Assembly (NCBI GenBank): GCA_964458415.1
Contig: CAYWIT010000010.1
Coordinates: 1 to 64,000, forward strand
Reading direction: 5' to 3'
From: CAYWIT01 sp964458415
Lineage (GTDB): Bacteria > Pseudomonadota > Alphaproteobacteria > Micavibrionales > UBA2020
DNA: 64,000 bases
Shown here: positions 35,268-44,123 of the stretch, one piece after another
How positions within the stretch are numbered: position 1 is the stretch's first letter
How the letters are laid out: each line of letters starts with the position of its first letter
Program-made: the position numbers and the translations under genes
Notes under the pieces: generated by a model
The model's database searches: none
What the model was told of the DNA's origin: nothing
What the model saw: the letters and a program-made list of their open reading frames with translations, nothing else

Positions 35268-36360
35268 TCCAGTATTTAAATCCCATTTTATCAACCACAG
35301 CCGCAGGCAACTCCGGAAGACGCGAGCGAGGGATTAGAAAAGTCGAGATCGAGAAAAGATCGCGAAAAATACGATGCTTTTGCGCCGTCATCGCCAGATA
35401 GTCATGACCGGACGACCCCCCGCTTCCCATTTTTGCCCCCAGCATACGTTGCGTCATCAGGGCGTGACGATAGCGCCAGAGAGACATCAGTTCATCAAGA
35501 TCCATCAGGTCATTCAAAATCCGGAACGGTTGCTGCAAGGCGGGCTGGTCCCGATACAGATTAATAAACAGTGCCGCCTGCAATGCCTTCATGGAAAAAC
35601 GCCAAGGGGAACCCTTGTCATTTCCTGTGAACAGGAAATCAAACTGCGCTTCCATATTTTTTAACTTTTCAAGTTCGGCCTCTCTGCTACTTCCGGCCAG
35701 TTTTCTATTGGCCATGACATGTCTTCTATCGTCAGCGATCATATCCATGACGGCCTTACGATAGACGGACCAAAAATCAAAGCGCCCTGTGCGTATGAAT
35801 GGCGTGCGGGAGAGCCAGTCATCCAGCTGTTCAAGTAATGATTTCTTCTTCATGATTTTATGCAGGGCACGGCGGTCATCTTCTGCCAAGTAGCTTTCAA
35901 AGGGCCGCCCGTTATAGCCTATCCGGTCTTCCTGACGAAGGCCAAGTCTTACCTCCAGCTCCCGAAACTGCATGCTCTGAAAACCGGAAGCCGTGCGGAA
36001 CACATGACGAAAATCAAGAAAATCAAGAGGTGTCATCGTCTCGATAATATCCAGCTGATGGATCAATAATTTCATGATTTCAACAATACGCCCCAGACTG
36101 GCCGCCACTGTCCGCAAGCTTGCATCCGCCACGGTTTTTTGTGCAAAAATCGCCTGGATACGGTCCATTTCAAACAGCACCAGCTTGAACCATATCTCAT
36201 AGGTCTGGTGAACAACAATGAACATCATCTCGTCATGCGCCGCCGCACGCACTTTCCCGTCCCCGCTGATAGGATGCTGGGCATTCAGGATATCAGGCAA
36301 ACACAGATAACTTTTATAATCGATATCTGCTGAAGCGCGTTTTGTTTTTTTGACAGGCAT
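35245..36360 (-). CDS. kynA: Tryptophan 2,3-dioxygenase
   Basis: A heme enzyme that opens the indole ring of tryptophan to give N-formylkynurenine. The 371-residue protein starts at ATG 36360, with AAGGGAGC seven bases upstream. It has the family signatures YLCLPDILNAQHP, DEMMFIVVHQTYEIWFKLVL with the active-site histidine, FQSMQFRELEVRLG, and WRYRHALMTQRMLGAKMGSG with the proximal heme-ligand histidine. It is longer than the roughly 280-residue bacterial form because of additional central sequence. It heads a five-gene minus-strand operon with the kynureninase-like gene. No arylformamidase gene is in the window, so that step must be encoded elsewhere. Confidence 0.95.
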   Translation of the reverse strand: MPVKKTKRASADIDYKSYLCLPDILNAQHPISGDGKVRAAAHDEMMFIVVHQTYEIWFKLVLFEMDRIQAIFAQKTVADASLRTVAASLGRIVEIMKLLIHQLDIIETMTPLDFLDFRHVFRTASGFQSMQFRELEVRLGLRQEDRIGYNGRPFESYLAEDDRRALHKIMKKKSLLEQLDDWLSRTPFIRTGRFDFWSVYRKAVMDMIADDRRHVMANRKLAGSSREAELEKLKNMEAQFDFLFTGNDKGSPWRFSMKALQAALFINLYRDQPALQQPFRILNDLMDLDELMSLWRYRHALMTQRMLGAKMGSGGSSGHDYLAMTAQKHRIFRDLFSISTFLIPRSRLPELPAAVVDKMGFKYWNGGKDAA

Positions 36361-36517
36361 AGAGAAAGCTCCCTTTACGCACACGGCGTTGACAGGTAAT
36401 ACCGTAATAATTTATTGATAAATATAGAAAAAATAAAGCTTAAAGTTACTCGAACGCCTTCTGCTAAAGGCATTTCAAGCTGCATTGACGACAATTCAGA
36501 AGTATCTGGACTTTTCT

Positions 36518-38548
36518 TTATTCCGTCTTGCCGAATTCTTTCTCCAAGGAAAGAAAAACGCGCCGCTCAACATCAGGCCCCGTCGTTCTCTGGCCACCTG
36601 CCGCCTGAAGCTCCTGCCCCGACAGCGCAACCGTTGTACTTTCATCCAGCGCGTAACCAACGCGCCCGCTCAAAGAGGCATAAGTGGAGACACCATTAAA
36701 GTCGTAAGTGCCACCGCCGTTCGGCTCAAAATTCTGGAATGAAGAAACAAGGTAAGCATAGGTGTCCGCTGTCCATGACCCCTTCTGGTACCCCAGATGC
36801 GCGTTCAGCATATGCGTTGGATTTGTATCTTCAAAGTTTGCCGCAACCGCATAGGGAGGGCCGCCAGCGCCTACTGTCAAATCATCGCTAATCTTCTGGA
36901 TCGTATAATTTGTATCCCAATTCCAGTGTTCTCCGACTTTACCCGACAGCCCGATTTCCGCGCCAATCGTGCTGGAATCGCCAATATTATCCTGCTGAAA
37001 AATATTCGGCCCGATAAAATTGACCCCTTCCGCAACGATATCTTTTGTTGTCTGGTAAAAAATACTGGTACGCAGCATACCATCAATCGGCGCCACAATA
37101 TGATCCCAGCCGATTTCGTAGTTTGTGACCACCGTTGGAGAAAGCGCCGGATTACCCACAAAAAGAACGGGGCCAAAAACGAATTCCATCCCATAGTTCA
37201 ACAAACTCGGAATCTTGACGCCACGCGCCGTGCTGATACGAATTGTATCGTCCTGTGTCGCCTTCCAGACAAGCCCGCTATTATAGCTGGGTTCATGAAT
37301 TGACTGGTTATAATCCGCGTCAACATAAGGCGATCCCGCATTCAAAGCACCACTATGGTTCATGCGCAGCCAGTCCATACGAACAGAGTTTGTCCACTCG
37401 AGGTTATCCGACAGCGTCCAACCCCACATGCCGCTCAGGGCATAGACATCGTACGCCAGTGACGCGCCTTGACTCAACATGGCGCCTTCAAGGACGTTAT
37501 GGCGGTATTCGCCCTGAATTCTGAAGACATGGTCGGTTCCGACCTTAAATGTATCTTCAGCCTGCGCGACGAGAACCCTGTTTTGGATATCAAAGTTTCC
37601 GGCGTTGCTTCCGGAATAATCAACATCAAGCCAGTTTTGATAGATTGTCGCCTTCGCCAGACCATATTTTGTATCCGCTTCATAACCTGCCTTGGCTGAA
37701 CCGGTTTTATAATCTGTCGCACTGAGGAAATAGAGCGGCGTCATTTCTGTTTGACGCGTTGAAGACCCGGAGGCCTCCAGCCTTACCTGAGACTTTGGCG
37801 TAACCTGAATAACGCTATCCACGTTCACAGAGGCCTTTGAGGGATCAACAAGCGCTGTCGCAGGATCAAGACCGTTAACATTCCTGTTAAATTCATCCGC
37901 CTTGGAGCCCCCCGCAGAAATACGGATTCCCGCCTTGTCATTGATTTTAATCGTCTGGATATAGTGAGCATGCATATACTTGTCCGTGCCGCCCGAAATA
38001 CCCGTTGTAGATGTGTTATCGTATAAAGGATTATCAGTAACAATATTGATAACGCCGCTCGCCGCATTAAATCCAAAAAGAGCGGAATTGGGGCCTTTTA
38101 CGACTTCGATCTGCCGGATTTCTTCAAGCTGGATAGGAATAGCCGCCCAGTTTGTGTACCCGTAATCATCGAGATAGACCTGACGACCGTTTACAAGAAC
38201 CAGAAGCCGGGAGGAATAAGGCTGATTATAGCCACGTATATTCACATCATACTGCTGCCGCGTCGTCTGCATGACATTAACGCCTGAAACACCGCGCAAG
38301 AGTTCAGGAAGATCCTTCGCACCGGACCGCTTTATATAATCAGCGCCGATAATCTCCATAGCCACCGGCGCTTCCGCAGCTTTTTGCGGCTTTCCGGTTG
38401 CGCTGGTTGTTATAGGCTCTCCAAAAAGTTCTTCCAGCGCTTTGTAATTAATGCTTTGCGCCTGAACGAGACTGCTCGTCCCCATCAGAACGACAAATGC
38501 TGTTGGCAGAATGGCATAGCGGAACGAATTCATTTTAACTTTCACCAT
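36518..38548 (-). CDS. TonB-dependent outer-membrane receptor
   Basis: A 676-residue outer-membrane receptor. A signal peptide (YAILPTAFVVLMGTSSLVQA) precedes the mature N-terminus, whose LEELFGEPITTSATGKPQKA recalls the LEELLxxxVTSVSKKxQ opening seen in receptors paired with YfiR-like proteins. The plug follows (AKDLPELLRGVSGVNVMQ, VNIRGYNQPYSSRLLVLVNG, IEVVKGPNSALFGFNAASGV), then a 22-strand-type barrel ending in phenylalanine-containing strands (RRVFLSLEKEFGKTE). The substrate cannot be inferred. The ATG at 38548 comes one base after the upstream stop and has GAGGTAG seven to eight bases ahead, so it is translationally coupled to the YfiR-like gene. Confidence 0.93.
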   Translation of the reverse strand: MVKVKMNSFRYAILPTAFVVLMGTSSLVQAQSINYKALEELFGEPITTSATGKPQKAAEAPVAMEIIGADYIKRSGAKDLPELLRGVSGVNVMQTTRQQYDVNIRGYNQPYSSRLLVLVNGRQVYLDDYGYTNWAAIPIQLEEIRQIEVVKGPNSALFGFNAASGVINIVTDNPLYDNTSTTGISGGTDKYMHAHYIQTIKINDKAGIRISAGGSKADEFNRNVNGLDPATALVDPSKASVNVDSVIQVTPKSQVRLEASGSSTRQTEMTPLYFLSATDYKTGSAKAGYEADTKYGLAKATIYQNWLDVDYSGSNAGNFDIQNRVLVAQAEDTFKVGTDHVFRIQGEYRHNVLEGAMLSQGASLAYDVYALSGMWGWTLSDNLEWTNSVRMDWLRMNHSGALNAGSPYVDADYNQSIHEPSYNSGLVWKATQDDTIRISTARGVKIPSLLNYGMEFVFGPVLFVGNPALSPTVVTNYEIGWDHIVAPIDGMLRTSIFYQTTKDIVAEGVNFIGPNIFQQDNIGDSSTIGAEIGLSGKVGEHWNWDTNYTIQKISDDLTVGAGGPPYAVAANFEDTNPTHMLNAHLGYQKGSWTADTYAYLVSSFQNFEPNGGGTYDFNGVSTYASLSGRVGYALDESTTVALSGQELQAAGGQRTTGPDVERRVFLSLEKEFGKTE

Positions 38549-38549
38549 G

Positions 38550-39107
38550 TTACTCTACCTCACGTATCATAAGCTTTAAGGCTTGAGAAAATTCCAACCC
38601 TGCGGCAATCGTTGCAGCACGGCTTACTTCAATTTTAATATTTGGCGCAGCCTTAATTCCCATGACGCACTTTTGTGCCGCCACACACTGAAAATCCGTG
38701 GTAAATGTTAAAAGGCTTTTATCTTTTGCCTTGGCGAAAATCGCTTCATAGTCCTGCTGCAAGCCATGAGAAATGTAGACAACTTTATCCCCCGTCGATC
38801 CCATTTCTGAAACCGTCACGAGCTTGTACCTTACAACCCTGTCTCCAATTTTACTGCCACTTGCAACTGCCTGCTTAAGCTGATTAACCTCATTCATAGA
38901 GACCGGCGTATTTGGATTGTATACAATTTCAATCTCCAGATCACCCTTTGGCATGTCATAGGCAAAACTGAAAGCACGGATAGCAACCTGCAAATCCTCT
39001 TTTGTAATAAACAATGGAGATGATTGCGCCTTGGCCAGAGCGGGGGATAGAAAAACAAACCCCGCCACAACGGCTCCCAGAATAATACTGCTTCCAAACC
39101 TTAACAA
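38550..39107 (-). CDS. YfiR-like (DUF4154) periplasmic protein
   Basis: A 185-residue exported protein. The start is taken as TTG at 39107 because the strong site GGAGGGGGGAG lies directly upstream and the product then begins with a compact signal peptide (FGSSIILGAVVAGFVFLSPA, cleavage near AKA-Q). The C-terminal pattern, NIKIEVSRAATIAAGLEFSQ then LKLMIRE, matches the end of YfiR/DUF4154 proteins (xxFEINxxAAxxAGLxISSxLLxLA). Family members include periplasmic repressors of the diguanylate cyclase YfiN. Others sit before TonB receptors, as this one does. No GGDEF partner is visible here. Similarity is partial, so the family call is moderate. Confidence 0.7.
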   Translation of the reverse strand: MLRFGSSIILGAVVAGFVFLSPALAKAQSSPLFITKEDLQVAIRAFSFAYDMPKGDLEIEIVYNPNTPVSMNEVNQLKQAVASGSKIGDRVVRYKLVTVSEMGSTGDKVVYISHGLQQDYEAIFAKAKDKSLLTFTTDFQCVAAQKCVMGIKAAPNIKIEVSRAATIAAGLEFSQALKLMIREVE

Positions 39108-39368
39108 AACTCCCCCCTCCCGTACATAAAATACGAAAAGATAATTTATCTTAGGTATCATTGCCCGTTATTCTTGATTTATCAACCTATATTTGTCCCC
39201 TTATTTTAAGACGGCCTGCTTTTAAGCATTGATTTGTGACGAACACTGATCAATAATCTTATTTGATAAAGTTTTTTGGTTTACGGCCTGTTCACCAAAA
39301 CTTGGCAACCTCTGACTGTTGCCGGGTTCCTGCTAAAAAACAGGTAATGAAGCGCCAAAAGGAAAAAT

Positions 39369-40583
39369 ATGTCTAAGAAACCTTCTATTATCTTTGTTGA
39401 CGACCAAGGCAATATTTTACAGAGCTTCAGACGCTCTTTACGGAGTCTGGAAAACGTATGGGACATCCATTATGCCTCCGGCGGTACAGAGGCCCTGCGC
39501 ACCATTAGCAATGTTGGCGTTGATGTCATTGTTTCCGACACGAACATGCCCGGCATGCGCGGCACTGAATTACTAAGAGAGGTGCAGGCCCAATATCCGG
39601 AAGTCATCCGACTGGTGCTATCGGGCGGTTGCCGTAATGACGACGTTTCCCTCCTCTTGCGCACAAGCCATCAGTTCTTTACCAAACCCTTTAATCTTGA
39701 CGTTCTTAAAAACACGATTGACCGCCTGTTGGCACTCAGGAATGACGTTAATAACGATGCAATAAAAAAACTGGTTGCCGGATTATCCAGATTGCCGTGC
39801 TCGCCTGATGTCTACAAAAAATTTGAATCCGAGCTTTCCGGCAGCGCCCCTGACCTCGATAAACTTGGCACTTATATTTCCGAGGACCCCGGCCTGTCTG
39901 CTAAATTATTGCAGGCGCTCAACTCGACATTCTTCGGCATCAGCAAGTCCAGCATGCATCCCTATAAGGCCGTACAAATGATGGGGCCGGGTACAATATC
40001 GTATCTTTTTATCGAGGGTGGCCTTTTCCAGCCCATAGAAAAAGCACATAAAAATTATGGCTTTCTTGAGCTCTCTTATAAACGTAGCCTTTATTGCGCC
40101 CACCTTGTTCAGGAAATTGCTATTGCAGAAAATATTCCTGACCATGAATCGGCATACACCTCCGGTTTGCTGAGCCGGATCGGGGAAATTATTCTGGCAC
40201 ACGAAATGCCTGCGGATTATGCAAAGCTTACCCCCTTGTTCAAGGCCGGTAATCAGAATCAGGTCGAAAAGCAATCTTTGGGCACAAACCACGCTTTTGT
40301 CGGGGCCTATTTCCTTGGCCTCTGGGGCTTCCCCTCTGCCATCGTTGACGCGATCAGGTATGCACCAACACCAGAAGCGTCACCGGACACCGCCCTGAAC
40401 TTGTCAACAATTGTACATGTTGCACAAGCGCTTTCTAGCTCAAGTGATCCTGCTGAACAAAAATCCATGCTTAATCTTGCCCACATTGAAAAACTCGGGC
40501 TTACTGGCGCGCTCCCAAAATGGACCGAGCTAAATGAAAAAGTAAAGGCAATGGATATTTGGAAAACGTGGAACTTCTCCTAA
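39369..40583 (+). CDS. REC-HDOD response regulator
   Basis: A 404-residue two-domain signalling protein. The receiver domain occupies about residues 5-125, with the acidic pair D11/D12, the phosphoacceptor D57 (IVSDTNMPGMRG) and the lysine in HQFFTKPFNLD. An HDOD domain follows from about residue 140 (LGTYISEDPGLSAKLLQALN, MGPGTISYLFIE, HAFVGAYFLGLWGFP). HDOD proteins lack the catalytic HD residues and act as protein-interaction or regulatory modules in motility, c-di-GMP and stress pathways. AAAGGAAAAA precedes the ATG. It is divergent from the YfiR/TonB pair across about 260 bases, which contain two small hairpins (39304-39323 and 39329-39344). Confidence 0.93.
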   Translation: MSKKPSIIFVDDQGNILQSFRRSLRSLENVWDIHYASGGTEALRTISNVGVDVIVSDTNMPGMRGTELLREVQAQYPEVIRLVLSGGCRNDDVSLLLRTSHQFFTKPFNLDVLKNTIDRLLALRNDVNNDAIKKLVAGLSRLPCSPDVYKKFESELSGSAPDLDKLGTYISEDPGLSAKLLQALNSTFFGISKSSMHPYKAVQMMGPGTISYLFIEGGLFQPIEKAHKNYGFLELSYKRSLYCAHLVQEIAIAENIPDHESAYTSGLLSRIGEIILAHEMPADYAKLTPLFKAGNQNQVEKQSLGTNHAFVGAYFLGLWGFPSAIVDAIRYAPTPEASPDTALNLSTIVHVAQALSSSSDPAEQKSMLNLAHIEKLGLTGALPKWTELNEKVKAMDIWKTWNFS

Positions 40584-40586
40584 AGC

Positions 40587-40814
40587 ATGCCCCAATATGG
40601 CTCCATCAAACGCTCAGTCACAATTAATGGTCACCGCACGAGCATAACATTGGAACCTGAATTCTGGGCTGCCCTTAAAACAATTGCGAATGAAGATAAT
40701 CAGTCCATCGGCTCCCTGATCGCCCGCATTGACCGTCAACAACATGAAAATCTTTCAAGCGCCGTCAGGGTGTTTGTGCTGACATATTATCAGACGCGGG
40801 CATCTCATCTATAA
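40587..40814 (+). CDS. Ribbon-helix-helix (RHH_4-type) small protein
   Basis: A 75-residue protein that fits the RHH_4 group common in alphaproteobacteria: KRSVTINGHRTSITLEPEFW gives the ribbon strand, and the two helices follow (AALKTIANEDNQSIGSLIAR, then SSAVRVFVLTYYQTR). Such proteins are presumed DNA-binding regulators. It starts three bases after the REC-HDOD stop, has no obvious binding site of its own and is probably translated by coupling. Its last 50 bases overlap the 3' end of the convergent asmA-family gene. Confidence 0.88.
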   Translation: MPQYGSIKRSVTINGHRTSITLEPEFWAALKTIANEDNQSIGSLIARIDRQQHENLSSAVRVFVLTYYQTRASHL

Positions 40815-42939
40815 AGGGAACAACACCACTTTCTACCGGTAAAATTTCTTCTTCTATCGCATCAGGGGCTGGCGGACCAATAAAATCCGGCTTTACGACA
40901 ACGCTCTGTTCTTCCATGTCAAGACGGTTAAGAATATCCCCAATTGGACTGACGCTCTTGCTTTCTGGCGCTATCAACGGCTTGGGCGGTGGTGGTGGCG
41001 GAAATTTCTTTTCAACCCAGGAATCAAAAGAATCGAGAGCAAGCACGTAGCCAGGCGCGGCGTTCAATCCCCCAGTCCGCACAAGAGAAATAGCCGGAAC
41101 ATCTTCCGGCTTCTTCAATTTCACCTGCGCTGAAAGATCATATTTCCCGGATCCGAAATCCAGAGCCCCTGAAACATTTGTATCCGACAAATCGTCAACA
41201 AGCTGCACATGCTCAAGGACAGCTTTCTCGCCTGAAATACTGATTGATGTCTTTACCTTTTTATATACAGCCCCCTCTTTATTCTGCATGGCGCCGGTGA
41301 CAAGCTGCTTAATATCATCAGGTTTCTTTTTTAATTCTGCCATCCCCTTAGCAACATCTGCCGGGCTAAACCCCAGCACATGCAGCGTATCAGCAGAAAA
41401 ATCAATACCCCCCTGACAACTCGATTCAAGCAGCCCCTTGCACGATAAGACCATGTCTGCCTGCATATTCTCCGCCGCAAGCCCTTGCCATGATATTTTT
41501 CCTTCCTGCAATTTCAATTTTGTATCGATAACGGGCAATTCATTAGGCAAGAAAATCACGGTGCCTGTGCCGTTTGCTGACATTTTATCGCCGAAACGGG
41601 CCACGATTTCCTGCAAGGAAATTTTCTCCGGAACCACCTCCACTTTTGCAGACAACGTTAATAACGACGGAACCAATTTTGTCAGTGGTTTTTCGATCAC
41701 ATTGAATGCGCGCAGAGCTTTCTCCGTATCCGTCATTTTTACTTGCACACCAAGCGATGCAGAAAGCTTTTCTGGCGCGACCGTCCCCACCAAATCAACA
41801 GAACCTGACTCCGGCACAGCAATCTCCGCCGCACGAATATCCCAAACCATAGCATCCGTATTGACATCTAAAGACATTTCAGGAAAATTTATGCCATGCC
41901 AATGTATATTGGTTCCCTTGATATTAAAATTCCCTGTAAAAAATTGCGGGACATCAATAAAGCCTCTCCGCTGATCAATCGTCAAATTCTTTAGAGAAAG
42001 ATCGGCCTTCACCACAGGTTTCTTCCCCTGTGCAAGAGTTACCACCAAGTTTCCTGATACGGTGCCCTCTTTTCCAAACCTTGCCTTCAGACCAGATAAT
42101 GTCAGCGCCCCGTTCTTCATTTCCATCGTGGCGGCCAGATCAACGATCTCGTTCAAAAAATAAATGTCCTGAAAAAATGGCGCTGTCAGCAAACTTGACA
42201 GTCGTCCATCGGAAATAAATAAGTCGCCCTGCATATCCAGCCCTTTTGCAGGATAGGCAACACCGTTAAAGCTGATTTTTGGCAGTCCTTCCATCGGCGT
42301 CAATGCGACATGAACTGGAACGGGCGTCACGCTGTCATCGTAACGTCCTGTCCCAATATCCACATTAACTGCACTACCGTTGTATTTCATATCGCCTGAA
42401 GCTCGATAGGGGCCAAACAATGTGTCTGCTGAAATTTTCAGGTTTAAGCTTTCAACAGCCCATGCCATACCCGTCGCCATATTTTTATAGCGGAGCGTTG
42501 CATCTGAAACCATTAACTGCTCAAGGCTGATCATATCGGCCGCCTGCGCCAACTTACCCTTTTTTTGTGTTGCAAAAAATGTCGTCCAGGAAGGCTTTCC
42601 ATCCGCCATTATTTCAAGCGTGACGTCCGGCTTGACCAGATTAAAAGATTCTATTTCAACCCGCCCCTCCAGAAGAGGCTTGAGCCTGATTTTTGCCTCA
42701 AGACGTTCCAGTGTCAAAAAATTTTCAACAGAAACATTTTCCAGCAATATTTGCGGATTGGGAAGTATCCTGAGCCCGACATTTCCAGCCACATTAATCC
42801 TGGCCGAAATATGCGGCTGTACCCGGGAAATAATTGCATCCTTGTAACTATTCCAATTCACGAATCCCGGCGCAACCAGCGCTACAGCCAATAAAAACAG
42901 CCCCGCAAAAAAAAGGAAAGAAACAAATTTCTTCATCAT
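40765..42939 (-). CDS. AsmA-family envelope protein
   Basis: A 724-residue AsmA-like protein. An N-terminal membrane anchor (FVSFLFFAGLFLLAVALVAP) is followed by a large periplasmic region built from repeated beta strands, with the family opening VNWNSYKDAIISRVQPHISA. The C-terminal 80 residues are proline-rich (KKFPPPPPPKPLIAPESK) and acidic. AsmA relatives are now viewed as bridge-like lipid-transfer proteins between inner and outer membrane. Its position as the last gene of the lipid A cluster, overlapping lpxB by four bases, suits a role in envelope lipid traffic. Confidence 0.92.
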   Translation of the reverse strand: MMKKFVSFLFFAGLFLLAVALVAPGFVNWNSYKDAIISRVQPHISARINVAGNVGLRILPNPQILLENVSVENFLTLERLEAKIRLKPLLEGRVEIESFNLVKPDVTLEIMADGKPSWTTFFATQKKGKLAQAADMISLEQLMVSDATLRYKNMATGMAWAVESLNLKISADTLFGPYRASGDMKYNGSAVNVDIGTGRYDDSVTPVPVHVALTPMEGLPKISFNGVAYPAKGLDMQGDLFISDGRLSSLLTAPFFQDIYFLNEIVDLAATMEMKNGALTLSGLKARFGKEGTVSGNLVVTLAQGKKPVVKADLSLKNLTIDQRRGFIDVPQFFTGNFNIKGTNIHWHGINFPEMSLDVNTDAMVWDIRAAEIAVPESGSVDLVGTVAPEKLSASLGVQVKMTDTEKALRAFNVIEKPLTKLVPSLLTLSAKVEVVPEKISLQEIVARFGDKMSANGTGTVIFLPNELPVIDTKLKLQEGKISWQGLAAENMQADMVLSCKGLLESSCQGGIDFSADTLHVLGFSPADVAKGMAELKKKPDDIKQLVTGAMQNKEGAVYKKVKTSISISGEKAVLEHVQLVDDLSDTNVSGALDFGSGKYDLSAQVKLKKPEDVPAISLVRTGGLNAAPGYVLALDSFDSWVEKKFPPPPPPKPLIAPESKSVSPIGDILNRLDMEEQSVVVKPDFIGPPAPDAIEEEILPVESGVVPFIDEMPASDNMSAQTP

Positions 42940-44123
42940 GACGGCGGTTGTCCAGACTTTCCTGCAATGACGGCAAGAACCGCACGGGCAGCCCGCTGCC
43001 CCGGCGTTTCCGGATCTCCAAGGCCGAGCATAATCAGAGCCTCACGAAAATCCCGCAACTGGGCGGCGCGTGCATCCTTATCATCCATAAGTTTAAGGAG
43101 TTCGCGTGACATCGGACCCGGTTCACAGTCTTCCAGTAACAGCTCTGGCACAACTGGCCGCTTCAGCAGAATATTGATCAGGTTAACATACGGCGTATGA
43201 ACAAGATATCGCGCCAGCCATGCCGATATCGGACTCAATTTATACGCAATAATATGCGGCGTGTCGCATAGCGCCAGCTCAAGAGATACCGTCCCCGATG
43301 CCGCGATCGCAACGCGGCTGGCCGCAAAAGCATTAAACTTTTCCTGCTCTCCAAAAACGAGTACAGGATTGATTCCCTTGCCTTCAAAAAACTTTTCAAT
43401 GGGATCTTTCAGGTGCGGCAAAGTCGGAATAACAATAACTGCGTTATACCTGTCTTGCAGCACTATATCTGCCGTCTCCTGAAATTTGTCAAGAAGCCGG
43501 GACAGCTCGCTCATTCGACTCCCCGGCAGCATGCACAAAACAGGCTGGTCGGACGTCAGCCTGTGTTGGCGGCGGAATGCATCCCCATCCCCGCGATTAT
43601 GCAGTTTTTCAATGACAGGATGTCCGACAAACGTTGCATCCAGTCCGTATTTCTCGAAATACGGAGGTTCAAAAGGCAACAAGGTGAGAATATGATCCAG
43701 AAAAGCCGCCACCTTCTTCGCACGTCCAGGGCGCCAGGCCCAGACGCTGGGGGCAACATAGTGCACACAAGGGATGGATTTTGTCTTCGCCTTAACCTTT
43801 TTAATCACACGAAAGCAAAAATCGGGGGAATCGATTGTAATAACGACATCGGGCGTTGTCCGGATAATTTCCCGCGCCGTTTGACGTATGCGCCGCAGGA
43901 TGCCAAACAATTTCGGCAAAACCTCGGCAGCCCCCATGACAGAAAGCTCCTCCATCGGAAAGAGGCTTTGCAAACCTTCCGCGGTCATTTGCGCGCCACC
44001 CACCCCGGTGAAGGTGATGTTTGGGGATACGCTTTTCAAGGCACGCATCAAACTTGCCCCAAGCAAATCGCCAGAAGCCTCTCCAGCTACCAAAAAAACA
44101 TTAAGTCTATGCTCTTCCGTCAT
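42936..44123 (-). CDS. lpxB: Lipid-A-disaccharide synthase LpxB
   Basis: LpxB joins UDP-2,3-diacylglucosamine and 2,3-diacylglucosamine-1-phosphate into the lipid A disaccharide at the inner membrane. The 395-residue protein has the GT19 pattern: FLVAGEASGDLLGASLMRAL at the N-terminus, then CVHYVAPSVWAWRPGRAKKV, LLPFEPPYFEKYGLDATFVG and LPGSRMSELSRLL. IAASGTVSLELALCDTPHI also fits, as does the YKLSPISAWLARYLV segment. Both ends overlap neighbours by four bases (lpxI upstream, asmA-family gene downstream). Confidence 0.97.
   Translation of the reverse strand: MTEEHRLNVFLVAGEASGDLLGASLMRALKSVSPNITFTGVGGAQMTAEGLQSLFPMEELSVMGAAEVLPKLFGILRRIRQTAREIIRTTPDVVITIDSPDFCFRVIKKVKAKTKSIPCVHYVAPSVWAWRPGRAKKVAAFLDHILTLLPFEPPYFEKYGLDATFVGHPVIEKLHNRGDGDAFRRQHRLTSDQPVLCMLPGSRMSELSRLLDKFQETADIVLQDRYNAVIVIPTLPHLKDPIEKFFEGKGINPVLVFGEQEKFNAFAASRVAIAASGTVSLELALCDTPHIIAYKLSPISAWLARYLVHTPYVNLINILLKRPVVPELLLEDCEPGPMSRELLKLMDDKDARAAQLRDFREALIMLGLGDPETPGQRAARAVLAVIAGKSGQPPS

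Noticed and set aside
39304..39344. Two small hairpins (GGCAAC/GTTGCC and CCTG/CAGG) ahead of the REC-HDOD gene, considered as a c-di-GMP riboswitch.
   Set aside because: The conserved bases of GEMM-type aptamers are absent and the stems are short; at most a minor leader structure.
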